From the NCBI GenBank assembly GCA_022824965.1, contig JAJDYY010000006.1, forward strand, positions 124,001 through 188,000: a DNA stretch of 64,000 nt, written 5' to 3'. This document shows positions 20,745 to 30,769 of the stretch, piece by piece. The notes below the pieces were generated by a model that did no database searches, was not told the origin of the DNA, and saw only the letters and a list, made by a program, of their open reading frames with translations. The first letter of the stretch is position 1, and every line of letters begins with the position of its first letter. The position numbers and the translations under genes were made by a program. This DNA is from Gammaproteobacteria bacterium (GTDB lineage Bacteria; Pseudomonadota; Gammaproteobacteria; UBA4575).

Positions 20745-21980
20745 TTAAAAGCTTCCCTGAAACCAGTTTCTCACCCTGTCCAACGCTCCTGCCACGACCG
20801 ACTCGCCCGATGAGGCGTGCTGCTCCAGCATCTGGTTCTGGAACCCAAACAGGAGCAGGCCTACCCCGGTCGCATAAATCGGATTTCTCACAACATCCAC
20901 CAGGCCCGTTACGTTCTGGGCCGTACCCAGGCGCACGGGCATGTGGAAAATTTCCTCTGCCAGCTCCACCACACCTTCCATTTTTGAACTGCCGCCGGTC
21001 AGGACCACGCCTGCCGCGACCAGATCCCTGAAACCGCTGCGCTCCAGTTCGGCCAGCACCAGTGAAAGCAACTCTTCATACCGTGGCTCCACGATTTCAG
21101 CCAGCGTCTGACGCGACAGCTGTCTTGATCCACGATCGCCGGCACTGGGGACGTCAATCGTGTCGTTGGGATTCGCAAGCTGGCGCAGTGCACAGGCATA
21201 CTTGATCTTGATATCTTCGGCATGCTGGGTCGGAGTGCGCATGGCCACCGCAATATCGTTGGTGGCCTGGGTTCCTGCAATCGGGATCACGGTCGAGTGC
21301 TTGATCGCTCCGTCGGTAAATACGGCAATATCCGTGGTTCCTCCGCCAATGTCTACCAGGCAGATTCCCAGCTCTTTCTCATCCTCCGTGAGTACCGCGC
21401 TGCTCGATGCCAGCTGCTCCAGGATGATGTCATCCACCTCCAGTCCACAGCGATGAATACACTTGATGATGTTCTGTGCCACGCTGACCGCACCGGTGAC
21501 CAGATGCACTTTCGCCTCCAGGCGCACGCCGGACATGCCGATGGGCTCTCGAATGCCCTCCTGCTGGTCAATCACGAATTCCTGCGGCATCACCTGCAGC
21601 ACTCTCTGGTCTGCGGGAATGGCCACGGCCCGGGCGGCATCGATGACACGCTCCACATCCTCCTTGGACACTTCCTGATCCTTGATCCCGACAATGCCGT
21701 GAGAATTCATGCTGCGGATGTGACTGCCGGCAATCCCGGTGTACACGGAATGCACCTGGCAGCCGGCCATCAATTCGGCTTCCTCGACCGCGCGCTGGAT
21801 GGATTGCACGGTGGACTCGATATTGACGACGACACTCTTTTTCAGCCCATGTGACGGGCTTGTCCCAAGCCCGATCACTTCCAGCTGATCCTCTTCATTC
21901 ACTTTGCCGACAATCGCTGCGACCTTGGAAGTGCCGATATCCAGGCCAACCAGGATATCTTTTCCTGTTTTGCGGCTCAT
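20745..21980 (-). CDS. ftsA: Cell division protein FtsA
   Basis: Actin-like ATPase that tethers FtsZ to the membrane. 411 residues, with the phosphate-1 loop VGLDIGTSKVAAIVG, the SHMA domain typical of FtsA (residues about 85-160), phosphate-2 VDIGGGTTDIAVF and adenosine motif VLTGGSSKMEG. The C-terminus RVRNWFQGSF fits the amphipathic membrane-targeting helix. Start overlaps the ftsQ stop as ATGA. Confidence 0.98.
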   Translation of the reverse strand: MSRKTGKDILVGLDIGTSKVAAIVGKVNEEDQLEVIGLGTSPSHGLKKSVVVNIESTVQSIQRAVEEAELMAGCQVHSVYTGIAGSHIRSMNSHGIVGIKDQEVSKEDVERVIDAARAVAIPADQRVLQVMPQEFVIDQQEGIREPIGMSGVRLEAKVHLVTGAVSVAQNIIKCIHRCGLEVDDIILEQLASSSAVLTEDEKELGICLVDIGGGTTDIAVFTDGAIKHSTVIPIAGTQATNDIAVAMRTPTQHAEDIKIKYACALRQLANPNDTIDVPSAGDRGSRQLSRQTLAEIVEPRYEELLSLVLAELERSGFRDLVAAGVVLTGGSSKMEGVVELAEEIFHMPVRLGTAQNVTGLVDVVRNPIYATGVGLLLFGFQNQMLEQHASSGESVVAGALDRVRNWFQGSF

Positions 21981-22786
21981 AGCTTACGTTCCAGCTTGAA
22001 GTTTCCGGCCAGCCGGGGATCTTTCCACTCAACTGCCAGACCGTTGGTATAGCGCAGGTCAATTTTTTTCACCTGGTCCATGTGCGGGGACAGGTATTCC
22101 TCATAGGCGGTCATGAACCGCGTGATTTTCTTGCCAAGGTCAGCGTGCCCGACAACCAGGATGATCCCGTCGGACAGTACCAGATGCTTGGAAAGGCGCT
22201 CATCCTCAAACAGCCCCTGCAGTTGCAGGCCCAGGGATTCCAGCCTGCGGGCGTTGCGCTCGAAAATACCGGCCAGCACTTCGGCGCGGGCATTTTCTCC
22301 GTACAGCATGGGCAAGGCCGCATGAGAGGTCTCCACGGTTTTCGGGAAAAAAAGCTCTCCATAGACATTCATCAGTCCCGTTTTGCCCCAGCGGGCAATC
22401 GGTTCCTGTTCCTGTACCGTGATCATCACCGTCGCAGGCCAGCTGCGCCGCACCTCGGCGCCGTAGACCCAGGGCAGTTCCGCCAGTTCCTGTTCCAGCC
22501 GGCCCACGGGAATGCGGAAGAATCCTTTCGCAACATGTGCAGTGACGATGTTCCTGAAGGCCTCACGATCATCCGTATGCACCTCTCCCTCGACCGTGAC
22601 CTGCCGGATCTGTGGCCTGACCAGCAGGTCGGGGTGGTAGGTACGGACCCAGTACGAGGCATACCCCACGCTGCCCAGCAGTGTGGCAAGTACCAGTGCG
22701 TCCCACACACTGCGCAGTGAAAAGTACCCGGGCACCATTGGGGAAGCGGACTTTTTGTTGGCAGGTTTTCGTTTTCGCACGGTCAT
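21977..22786 (-). CDS. ftsQ: Cell division protein FtsQ
   Basis: Bitopic inner-membrane protein linking the Z ring with FtsBL and peptidoglycan synthesis. From ATG 22786 it has 269 residues: a basic Lys/Arg-rich cytosolic tail (MTVRKRKPANKKSAS), one membrane helix (VWDALVLATLLGSVGYASYW), a POTRA domain (QVTVEGEVHTDDREAFRNIV) and the beta domain. The frame extends upstream into ddl but the start overlaps the ddl stop as ATGA, matching the coupling used throughout this operon. Confidence 0.96.
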   Translation of the reverse strand: MTVRKRKPANKKSASPMVPGYFSLRSVWDALVLATLLGSVGYASYWVRTYHPDLLVRPQIRQVTVEGEVHTDDREAFRNIVTAHVAKGFFRIPVGRLEQELAELPWVYGAEVRRSWPATVMITVQEQEPIARWGKTGLMNVYGELFFPKTVETSHAALPMLYGENARAEVLAGIFERNARRLESLGLQLQGLFEDERLSKHLVLSDGIILVVGHADLGKKITRFMTAYEEYLSPHMDQVKKIDLRYTNGLAVEWKDPRLAGNFKLERKL

Positions 22787-23703
22787 TGGGCCAGTGAAGT
22801 CTCCAGTATCCTGAGCACGAGCTCGACAAAACTGATGCCCTGGGCCGCAGCAGCCATCGGCACCAAGCTGTGGTCCGTCATGCCCGGGACCGTATTGATC
22901 TCCAGGAACCACGGCTGTCCGCGGCTGTCCAGCATCAGGTCGACGCGCCCCCAGCCCGAGGCCGCCATGGTGGCAAAGGCCTGCAGCGCCTGTTCCTGGA
23001 TCTCCCCCTCCCGGACTGCCGACAGCCCGCAAGGACAATGGTATTGGGTGTCGCTGGACTGGTACTTGGCATCGAAATCATAGAAGGTCCGCGGTGTCTC
23101 CAGCCGGATGGCGGGCAGGGCCTGATCATGCAGTATGGCGACCGTGTATTCCTCGCCCTCGATCCACTGCTCTGCCATCACCGTGTCCTCGAAATCGCAG
23201 GCATGCTTTCGCGCCGAAACGATGCCTTCCCGGGTCTCGACCTTGGTGATGCCGATGCTCGAACCCTGGGACACCGGCTTCAGTATCATGGGCAGACCCA
23301 GTTCCTCCACCAGTGCATCCGGGTCGACGACACCTTGCAATAGCCGGAACCGGGGTGTAGGGATACCGTGTCCTGACCAGATCTGCTTGGTCATGTGCTT
23401 GTTCATGCATATCCCCGATGCCAGCACCCCACTGCCGCTGTAGGGCAGTCCGATCACTTCCAGCCCGCCCTGTATGCAGCCGTCCTCGCCGAGGGATCCA
23501 TGCAGCGCAATGAAGGCCCGGTCAAATTTCCCGGCCCGCAACCGTTCGAACACGTCACCGGAGACGTCGATCCCCGTGGCATCCACCTGGACTTCCTGCA
23601 ACGCGCTGAGCACCGCAGCGCCACTCCTGAGAGAGATTTCGCGTTCCGATGACGGTCCGCCCATCAGCACCGCGACCTTGCCAAAGCGGGAGACGTCCGT
23701 CAT
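22783..23703 (-). CDS. ddl: D-alanine--D-alanine ligase
   Basis: ATP-grasp enzyme that makes the D-Ala-D-Ala dipeptide for the pentapeptide. 306 residues from ATG 23703 (MTDVSRFGKVAVLMGG). Motifs: GGPSSEREISLRSG near the N-terminus, ALHGSLGEDGCIQG, KPVSQGSSIGITKV, and FLEINTVPGMTDHSLVP with metal-binding Glu and Asn. DdlB type by its dcw location. Couplings of ATGA type at both ends, to murB before and ftsQ after. Confidence 0.98.
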   Translation of the reverse strand: MTDVSRFGKVAVLMGGPSSEREISLRSGAAVLSALQEVQVDATGIDVSGDVFERLRAGKFDRAFIALHGSLGEDGCIQGGLEVIGLPYSGSGVLASGICMNKHMTKQIWSGHGIPTPRFRLLQGVVDPDALVEELGLPMILKPVSQGSSIGITKVETREGIVSARKHACDFEDTVMAEQWIEGEEYTVAILHDQALPAIRLETPRTFYDFDAKYQSSDTQYHCPCGLSAVREGEIQEQALQAFATMAASGWGRVDLMLDSRGQPWFLEINTVPGMTDHSLVPMAAAAQGISFVELVLRILETSLAQ

Positions 23704-24599
23704 GGCACATCCCCCAGAATTCTCACCTCTGGGGCCAGCGAGACGCCGCATTCGGCCTTCACGGTCGCATGCACCTTCCAGATCAGGTCTTCGATATCCT
23801 TGGCCGTGGCATGCCCCAGATTGATGATGAAATTTGCATGTTTCTCCGACACCTGGGCTCCGCCTGCGCAGGCCCCCTTGAGCCTGCAGCTCTCGATCAG
23901 CCTGGCGGCATGATCGTGTGGCGGATTCCTGAACACCGAACCGCAACTCTGACTGCCCAGGGGCTGGTCTGCATTGCGCCTTTCCAGCAGCGCGCGGATG
24001 ACCATCCTCGCCTTGGATGCACTCCCGGGAACAAATTTGAACAGGGCTCCGACGAACCACTCATCGCAGGGTACGTGTACTGTGCGATACCCCGGCTGGA
24101 AATCAGCGGCACTGCGAGTGTGCAGTTCACCGCGTCGATCCACGGTTTGCGCTTGCGATACAAATTCCCAGGTCGCGTGGCCATACGCGCCGGAATTCAT
24201 GGCCAGTGCGCCTCCGACCGTGCCCGGGATGCCCACCAGGAACTCCGCGCCCTGCAACTCCTGGTCTGCGCAAAAGCGTGCCAGCTTGGCACACGCAACG
24301 CCCGACTCTGCACGAACCCTGCCGGGGCCTGCAACCTCCAGCCCGCCGAGACAACCTTGCAACAAGATGACCACACCCCGTATACCGCCATCCCGCACCA
24401 GCACATTGGTACCGCCACCGAGCCAGGTCAGCGGCACATCTTCCGCCTGCCCCGCCAGAAAATTCCTCAGGTCCTGCAAATCTGCGGGCCGGTACAGGGC
24501 GTCGGCGACACCGCCAACCTTCCAGCTGTTGAAGCGTGCCAGTGAGGCGTTTCTCTCAAGCGTCCCGCGCAGCATTCCGATGTCGTGTACAGCTTCCAT
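23700..24599 (-). CDS. murB: UDP-N-acetylenolpyruvoylglucosamine reductase
   Basis: FAD/NADPH enzyme reducing the enolpyruvyl group to give UDP-MurNAc. 299 residues from ATG 24599; a TTG 15 bases upstream is in frame but less likely. FAD-binding motifs WLGGGTNVLV and GIPGTVGGALAMNSGAYG are clear, as is the C-terminal catalytic segment SCGSVFRNP (proton-donor Ser) and the late Glu in APEVRILGD. The short length matches type I/II boundary forms lacking the long extra loop of E. coli MurB. Two bases separate it from the murC stop's end. Confidence 0.96.
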   Translation of the reverse strand: MEAVHDIGMLRGTLERNASLARFNSWKVGGVADALYRPADLQDLRNFLAGQAEDVPLTWLGGGTNVLVRDGGIRGVVILLQGCLGGLEVAGPGRVRAESGVACAKLARFCADQELQGAEFLVGIPGTVGGALAMNSGAYGHATWEFVSQAQTVDRRGELHTRSAADFQPGYRTVHVPCDEWFVGALFKFVPGSASKARMVIRALLERRNADQPLGSQSCGSVFRNPPHDHAARLIESCRLKGACAGGAQVSEKHANFIINLGHATAKDIEDLIWKVHATVKAECGVSLAPEVRILGDVP

Positions 24600-24600
24600 G

Positions 24601-26019
24601 TCAGTGTCGTGCAAAAATCTCGCTCAGGTGCTGGGCGATGCCCCCGATGCTGCCTGCCCCCAGGGTGAGCAGGACATCCTGATCTTTCGAAACGTGCTCC
24701 AGCGTGGCCTGGACCTCGGACAAGTCCTTCACCAGAATCGGGTCGAGCTTGCCCCGGGCACGAAGTGCGCGGCTCAGCGCCAGGCTGTCGGCGCCGGGCA
24801 ATGGTTCTTCGTTAGCCGCATAGACTTCACACAGCATCAGGGTGTCCGCCTCGTTCAGTACCCGTACAAAATCGTCGAACAGGTCTCTCGTGCGCGAATA
24901 CCGGTGTGGCTGGAACAACACGGTCAGTCTGCGCCCGGGCCAGGCATCACGTGCGGTGGTCAGGGTGGCTGCGATTTCGGCCGGGTGATGGCCATAGTCG
25001 TCCACCAGCTGGACGTTTTTGTCGTCGATGGATATTTGCGGATAGATCTGGAAGCGCCGGGCAATGCCCTCAAAGTTCTCGAAGGTGGACTGTATGCAGT
25101 TTTCCTTGACGTCCAGCTGCAAGGCGACAATCGCCGCGGCCACGGCATTCAGGACATTGTGGATGCCCAGCAGATTCAGTACGAACCGCACCGGTGCCTG
25201 CTGCCCGGGACGCAGCAGAACAAATTTTGTCTGGCTTGCAGACTTCTCGACCCCGGTGATCCGGTAATCGGCATGCTCAGCAAAGCCGTAGGTCACGTAC
25301 GGGCGCGAAATCTTCGGCAGCTGGGCACGGACCGTCTCGCCATCCACGCACAAAACAGCCACACCATAAAACGGCAAATGATGGATAAACTGCAGGAATG
25401 CTTCCTGCAAGGTGTTGAAATCGCCTCCGTACGCCGACAAATGATCCGAGTCGATGTTGGTCACGACCGACATGATCGGCTGCAGGTACAGAAACGAGGA
25501 ATCGCTTTCGTCCGCCTCGGCGACCAGGTACTGTCCGGCTCCCAGCTTCGAATGACTTCCGAAACTGTTGACACGCCCGCCGATGATGAAGGTCGGGTCC
25601 AGGCCAGCCTGTGCAAGTATGGATGCAATCAGGCTGGTCGTAGTGGTCTTGCCATGGGTGCCGGCCACAGCGATGCCGTAACGGAAACGCATCAACTCAG
25701 CAAGCATTTCTGCCCGTGGCACGACCGGGATGCGCCGTTCATGAGCTGCCGCAATCTCCGGGTTGTCGTCTTCCACCGCACTCGACATCACCACGACATC
25801 GGCATCCTGGACATTGCTGGCATCATGATGGCGGTAGACCGTCGCACCCAGTTTCGCCAGACGCCGGGTAATTGCGTTTTCCTGGATGTCGGAGCCGTAG
25901 ACCTGATAGCCCAGATTCACCATCACCTCGGCGATGCCCCCCATGCCGGAACCGCCGATGCCCACAAAGTGCACATGCTTGATTTTTCCGGTAGCAAAAT
26001 GTCCGATATTGAATGTCAT
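24601..26019 (-). CDS. murC: UDP-N-acetylmuramate--L-alanine ligase
   Basis: First amino-acid ligase of the peptidoglycan pathway. 472 residues from ATG 26019, which overlaps the murG stop as ATGA. GIGGSGMGGIAEVM forms the UDP-substrate site, AGTHGKTTTTSLIA is the P-loop and DDYGHHPAEIAATL the C-terminal Mur-ligase motif. Upstream in-frame sequence reads as murG shadow. Confidence 0.98.
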   Translation of the reverse strand: MTFNIGHFATGKIKHVHFVGIGGSGMGGIAEVMVNLGYQVYGSDIQENAITRRLAKLGATVYRHHDASNVQDADVVVMSSAVEDDNPEIAAAHERRIPVVPRAEMLAELMRFRYGIAVAGTHGKTTTTSLIASILAQAGLDPTFIIGGRVNSFGSHSKLGAGQYLVAEADESDSSFLYLQPIMSVVTNIDSDHLSAYGGDFNTLQEAFLQFIHHLPFYGVAVLCVDGETVRAQLPKISRPYVTYGFAEHADYRITGVEKSASQTKFVLLRPGQQAPVRFVLNLLGIHNVLNAVAAAIVALQLDVKENCIQSTFENFEGIARRFQIYPQISIDDKNVQLVDDYGHHPAEIAATLTTARDAWPGRRLTVLFQPHRYSRTRDLFDDFVRVLNEADTLMLCEVYAANEEPLPGADSLALSRALRARGKLDPILVKDLSEVQATLEHVSKDQDVLLTLGAGSIGGIAQHLSEIFARH

Positions 26020-27143
26020 GATCCCGGGTCCTCCGCCAGTCCTGTGGGCTCGCCCTTGCCCTTCAGGCAGGCCTGCAGACATATTTTCGCCACATCCTCG
26101 GCGGCCCGGGGCTTGGCAAAGCCACGGATTGCAGCGGCAATGTCCTTGAGCTTGATGCGGTGGGCCTGCAAATCGCGCAGCAGGGCAGCCAGTGCCTGCG
26201 CATTGAGCTCGCACTCCGGGATCATGAATGCCGCACCGGCCTCGACCAGTGCACGGGCATTGACGGTCTGGTGATCATCCACGGCATACGGGTACGGGAC
26301 GAAAACTGCACCGACACCCGCCATTGCGAGTTCCGCCACGGTAACCGCACCGGCACGGCAAATCACCAGATCTGCCCAGGCGTAGGCCTTGTACATTTCC
26401 TCGATGAACGCATCCACACGGGCCTCGACCTGGTGGCTGTCATAAACCTGTTGCGTAAACTCGAGCTTGTTGTCTCCAGTTTGATGCCAGATTTTTGGTC
26501 GTTTTCCTGCCGCCAGCTGCGCCAGCGCCGCGGGCACGGCCTTGTTCAGGGCATGCGCCCCCAAGCTTCCGCCCACCACGAGCACATGCAGCGGCCTGTC
26601 CCGGGGCTCACCCACGTCGTGCTCTCGCTTGCTCTGTAAGATTTCCTTGCGCACCGGATTGCCGACCACCTCCACGTTTTCGCGCACAAACGTGCTTGGG
26701 AAAGCCGTCAGAACGTGGGTGGCGAGCGGTGCGAGAAGACGGTTGGTCAGACCCGGAATCGCGTTTTGTTCATGGATGACCAGGGGGCACCTGAACAAGG
26801 CCGCCACGACTCCGCCGGTTCCGGAGATGAATCCGCCCATGCCCAGTACCACGCAGGGCCGGTGTTTCAGCACCAGCCAGATGGTCTGCAGCCCGGCAAG
26901 CCCTAGCTTGATCGGTGCAAGCAGGTAGGTCCGCAAGTCCTTGTTGCGAAGACCGCCGATGATGATTTTTTCAAAGTGATAGGCCGTATTGGCCACCACA
27001 CGGGATTCGATCCCCTTTTTGGTGCCCACCCAGACGACTGGAACACCGTGGTGCTCAAGTTGCTTTGCCACGGCCAGTGCGGGAAATACATGACCGCCCG
27101 TGCCAGCCGCAAAAATCATGATGGGAGATCGCATGGTCTTCAT
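26016..27143 (-). CDS. murG: Undecaprenyl-PP-MurNAc-pentapeptide GlcNAc transferase
   Basis: Membrane-associated GT28 glycosyltransferase that converts lipid I to lipid II. 375 residues from ATG 27143 (overlaps ftsW stop as ATGA; a second ATG three codons on is possible). The glycine loops MIFAAGTGGHVFPALAVA and VVGGSLGAHALNKAVP are diagnostic, with CRAGAVTVAEL and DDHQTVNA in the donor-binding domain. Confidence 0.98.
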   Translation of the reverse strand: MKTMRSPIMIFAAGTGGHVFPALAVAKQLEHHGVPVVWVGTKKGIESRVVANTAYHFEKIIIGGLRNKDLRTYLLAPIKLGLAGLQTIWLVLKHRPCVVLGMGGFISGTGGVVAALFRCPLVIHEQNAIPGLTNRLLAPLATHVLTAFPSTFVRENVEVVGNPVRKEILQSKREHDVGEPRDRPLHVLVVGGSLGAHALNKAVPAALAQLAAGKRPKIWHQTGDNKLEFTQQVYDSHQVEARVDAFIEEMYKAYAWADLVICRAGAVTVAELAMAGVGAVFVPYPYAVDDHQTVNARALVEAGAAFMIPECELNAQALAALLRDLQAHRIKLKDIAAAIRGFAKPRAAEDVAKICLQACLKGKGEPTGLAEDPGS

Positions 27144-28330
27144 GCGTTCCTGAACCTCCGCACCAGTTCGGAATCCCCGACCACCCCTTCCGCATACACC
27201 CGCGTGACCAGGCCGATCGCCATGCATTTGACCAGCAGGCTGCTGCCTCCTGCACTGATCAGTGGCAGTGTCAGCCCCTTGGTGGGCAACACGCCCATGT
27301 TGACGCCCATGTTGATAAAGGCCTGCAGCCCCAGCCAGATCCCGATTCCGTAGCAGATCAGTGCACCAAATTTCATGCCCTTTCCCTCCGCCATTTTCCC
27401 GATCGCGAAGCATCGGAAAATCAGCACCAAGAACAGCAGAAGCACCACGGTGACACCGGCCAGGCCCAGTTCTTCCGCAATCACGGCAAACACGAAGTCG
27501 TTGTGCGCCTTGGGCAGGTAAAAAAGTTTCTGTACGCTCGCGCCCAGTCCCAGCCCCGTCCATGAGCCGCTGCCAATGGCAATCAGAGACTGGGTCAGCT
27601 GAAAACCCGAACCGAACGGGTCCGACCAGGGATTGAGGAATGCCGTGAGACGTTCCATACGGTATGGGGAAGAAATGGCGATCACGGCCATGGACGCTGC
27701 CGATGCCGCAAACAGAATCACGAAATTGAGTATCTTGGCACCCGCCAGCCAGAACATGCCGAGGGTGGTGACCAGCAAAACGATCGCGGCACCGAAATCC
27801 GGCTCTAGCAGCAGCAGCGTAAAAAGCACCAGCAAGACCAGCATGGGCCATGCAAATCCGGTAAACGACTCAATGACCCGCTGTCCATGCCGGACCAGCC
27901 AGCCAGCCATGTAGATGATGAGCAGCAGCTTCACGATTTCAGAAACCTGTATGCCCAAGGGTCCGAGTTCCAGCCAGCGTGTGCTCCCGTATACCGTCCT
28001 GCCCATCCCCGGGACCAGGACTAGGACCAGAAGAGCCACCATCAGAAACAGCAAGACCTTGCCGGAACGCTCCAGGTGCACCAGGCGGATTTTAGTGAGC
28101 GCCAGTGCCGCCAGTACCCCGCACGCGGCAAAGATGAACTGTCGTTTGAAGTAGTAAAGCGGGTCGCCTGTCGCACGATCTGCAATTTCTATCGAGGAAG
28201 ATGCCACCATCACCAGGCCTACCCCGAGCAGCAGTGCGGCAGACAGGACCAGCGGAACATCGCATTGCAGGGACAGTTCGGCATCCTCGCAGGCCTCCCT
28301 GCCATGAAAAACCCGTTTAGACAAACTCAC
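27140..28330 (-). CDS. ftsW: Lipid II polymerase FtsW
   Basis: SEDS-family glycosyltransferase of the divisome working with FtsI. 396 residues with about ten membrane helices. SEDS motifs are present: the acidic residue in LLLEPDFGAAIVLL, the FGSGFQLTQSLIAIGSGSWTGLG loop and GVLPTKGLTLPLISAGGSSLL. The chosen start is GTG at 28330, overlapping the murD stop as GTGA; a TTG 21 bases upstream is in frame but would not fit the coupling pattern. Confidence 0.97.
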   Translation of the reverse strand: MSLSKRVFHGREACEDAELSLQCDVPLVLSAALLLGVGLVMVASSSIEIADRATGDPLYYFKRQFIFAACGVLAALALTKIRLVHLERSGKVLLFLMVALLVLVLVPGMGRTVYGSTRWLELGPLGIQVSEIVKLLLIIYMAGWLVRHGQRVIESFTGFAWPMLVLLVLFTLLLLEPDFGAAIVLLVTTLGMFWLAGAKILNFVILFAASAASMAVIAISSPYRMERLTAFLNPWSDPFGSGFQLTQSLIAIGSGSWTGLGLGASVQKLFYLPKAHNDFVFAVIAEELGLAGVTVVLLLFLVLIFRCFAIGKMAEGKGMKFGALICYGIGIWLGLQAFINMGVNMGVLPTKGLTLPLISAGGSSLLVKCMAIGLVTRVYAEGVVGDSELVRRFRNA

Positions 28331-29682
28331 AATGCCAGCTCCCGTACACAATTCTCGAAATCCCTGCCCCGCTCAATGTAGTTCTCGTACATGTCAAAGC
28401 TTGAACATGCCGGGGACAGCAACACCTTGTCACCGGCCACAGAAAGTTCCAGGGCCTGAGTCACGGCATCGCGCATGCTGTCTGCGAAATGAATCAGTGC
28501 AGCTCCATGCAGGGTTTGCTGCAGCAAATCCGAATCCTGCCCGAACAATATGACATGCTTGGCATGCCGACCTACCGCAGAGCGCAAACAGGCCAGATCG
28601 CCTCCCTTGAATGTCCCGCCGGCCAGCAGGATCACGTCGCTTCCCAGGCTCCTCAGCGACATGACCGAGGCGCCGACATTGGTACCCTTGGAATCATTGA
28701 ACCAGATGACACCATCGGACTCGCCGACCCGGGACAAGCGGTGTGGCAATCCATTGAAACGTGCAAGAACGACGCACATCTTCTCCATCGACAGGTCCAG
28801 AGCATTGCCCACCGCCAGTGCGGCCAACGCATTCAGGATTCCCGCCTCACCGGGCATCGTGAGGCTGTCCGCGGACAGCAGGCAATGATCCCCCTGGGCC
28901 AAGTAGGAATGCATGCCGCGTTGCAACAGGCCGAAGCCACGGTCTGTGGGCGGACCCAGGCCAAAATCCGTCACGACCCCGGAGGTCTTCATTTTCATCA
29001 CAAAACCGTCGTCCCGGTTGACAACGCTGCAGCCCGCATGCTCGTAAATGCGCGCCTTGATTTTTGCGTAGTCCTCCAGGCTGTCGTGACGGTCGAGGTG
29101 ATCCGCTGATACGTTGAGCACGGCACTGATGCGGGGTTTCAGGGAGCGTGTGGATTCGAGCTGGAAGCTCGACAACTCCAGCACTAACAACTGGGCATCC
29201 TCTTTTTCAAGCAAGTCCAGTACCGGCGTTCCGATATTCCCGCCTGCATACGCGCGCAAGCCACAGGCCGAGGCCATCTCCGTCACCAGTTGAACTACCG
29301 TGCTTTTCCCGTTGGAGCCGGTAATCGCCACGACCGGCACCTGGTTCGTGACAGCAAACAGCTCGACGTCTCCAAAACACTCCGCACCCCGGGCGATCGC
29401 CGACTGAATCACCGGATTCCTTGTGTCCACCCCCGGGCTCAGGATGATCTGTCTGGCTGCTGCAAACCACCGTTGTGGCAAGGCTCCCGTGCAAATGTCA
29501 AGCTGTGGAAATTCCCGTCTGAAGGCCTTGAGCCGGGGTGGCTTGTCCCGGGTATCTGCCATGGCGAAGGTTATGCCCTGCCTGTGAAAGTGGCGTGCCA
29601 CCGACAGGCCGGTTTTGCCAAGCCCTACTACAATTCGTTCGTGACCGTTTTCCCTCATTTGTTTTTGCAGCGCCAGTCCCAT
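28327..29682 (-). CDS. murD: UDP-N-acetylmuramoylalanine--D-glutamate ligase
   Basis: Adds D-glutamate to UDP-MurNAc-L-Ala. 451 residues, N-terminal Rossmann domain (VVGLGKTGLSVARHF), P-loop AITGSNGKSTVVQL, NVSADHLDRH and the C-terminal LLSPACSSFDMYENYIERG typical of MurD. The start ATG at 29682 lies four bases after the mraY stop; a second ATG at residue 9 (MRENGHERIVVG) is also possible. Confidence 0.98.
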   Translation of the reverse strand: MGLALQKQMRENGHERIVVGLGKTGLSVARHFHRQGITFAMADTRDKPPRLKAFRREFPQLDICTGALPQRWFAAARQIILSPGVDTRNPVIQSAIARGAECFGDVELFAVTNQVPVVAITGSNGKSTVVQLVTEMASACGLRAYAGGNIGTPVLDLLEKEDAQLLVLELSSFQLESTRSLKPRISAVLNVSADHLDRHDSLEDYAKIKARIYEHAGCSVVNRDDGFVMKMKTSGVVTDFGLGPPTDRGFGLLQRGMHSYLAQGDHCLLSADSLTMPGEAGILNALAALAVGNALDLSMEKMCVVLARFNGLPHRLSRVGESDGVIWFNDSKGTNVGASVMSLRSLGSDVILLAGGTFKGGDLACLRSAVGRHAKHVILFGQDSDLLQQTLHGAALIHFADSMRDAVTQALELSVAGDKVLLSPACSSFDMYENYIERGRDFENCVRELAL

Positions 29683-29686
29683 GACA

Positions 29687-30769
29687 TTACCTGATTTTCA
29701 GGGTGGCCAGACTGATCAGCACAAGCACAACCGTAATGATCCAGCAACGCACGATTACCCGGGGTTCGGGTGAGCCTCCCATTTCGAAATGATGATGCAG
29801 TGGCGCCATTTGAAAAACCCGTTTGCCTGTCAGTTTGAAAGATACGATCTGGATCATCACGGAAACGGTTTCCACGACAAAAAGACCGCCCATGATCATC
29901 AGTACGATCTCCTGGCGCACTAGTACAGCCAGCAGTCCCAATGCCGCCCCCAGCGACAGGGCTCCGACATCGCCCATGAACACCTGTGCGGGATACGCGT
30001 TGTACCAGAGGAACCCCAGGCCGGCACCGACGATCGCACCGCAGAACACCACCAGCTCGCCGGCCAGCGGCAGGTACGGAATGGCGAGATAACTCGAGAA
30101 ATTCAGGTTGCCGCTCAGGTACGCAAATATGCCGAGGGTACCGGCCACCAGAACCACCGGCATGATTGCCAGACCATCGAGTCCATCGGTCAGATTCACT
30201 GCGTTGCTGGTGCCCACGATGACGATGTACGTGAGCACCACGAACCAGGCGCCCAGGGGGATAATCACATTCTTGAAAAAGGGAACATACAGACTGTATT
30301 CGACAGAACTTTCCGCCGTATAGAACAACAGCAGGGCCACCCCGATTCCGATGAGCGACTGCCAGAAATACTTGCTTTTCGCAGTCAGGCCCTTGCTCGT
30401 ACCACTCAGCAATTTTTTGATGTCGTCCACGGCACCCACCAAGCCGAACAAAAATGTGGTGGCCAACACGAACCACACGTACCGGTTGGCCATGTCGCTC
30501 CACAGAATCGCGCTCAGGAATATCGCTAGCAACAGGAACACCCCACCCATGGTGGGCGTGCCCGCCTTGGCGTGATGGGTCTGCGGCCCGTCATCGCGCA
30601 CGTTCTGGCTCACCTTGTAATCACTCAGTTTGCGGATCATGACGGGTCCCGTCACAAAGCAGATGATCAGGGCGGTCAGCACAGCCAGGATCGAACGCAG
30701 TGTCAGGTACTGGAAGACATTGAATCCAGAATGGAGGCTCTCCAGATATTCAAACAGTTCAAGCAGCAT
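29687..30769 (-). CDS. mraY: Phospho-MurNAc-pentapeptide translocase MraY
   Basis: Inner-membrane enzyme making lipid I from UDP-MurNAc-pentapeptide and undecaprenyl phosphate. 360 residues with about ten membrane helices. Family motifs: [12 protein letters not shown] near the N-terminus, [10 protein letters not shown] with the catalytic Asp pair, [10 protein letters not shown], and [12 protein letters not shown]. Overlaps the end of murF by 11 bases. Confidence 0.99.
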   Translation of the reverse strand: MLLELFEYLESLHSGFNVFQYLTLRSILAVLTALIICFVTGPVMIRKLSDYKVSQNVRDDGPQTHHAKAGTPTMGGVFLLLAIFLSAILWSDMANRYVWFVLATTFLFGLVGAVDDIKKLLSGTSKGLTAKSKYFWQSLIGIGVALLLFYTAESSVEYSLYVPFFKNVIIPLGAWFVVLTYIVIVGTSNAVNLTDGLDGLAIMPVVLVAGTLGIFAYLSGNLNFSSYLAIPYLPLAGELVVFCGAIVGAGLGFLWYNAYPAQVFMGDVGALSLGAALGLLAVLVRQEIVLMIMGGLFVVETVSVMIQIVSFKLTGKRVFQMAPLHHHFEMGGSPEPRVIVRCWIITVVLVLISLATLKIR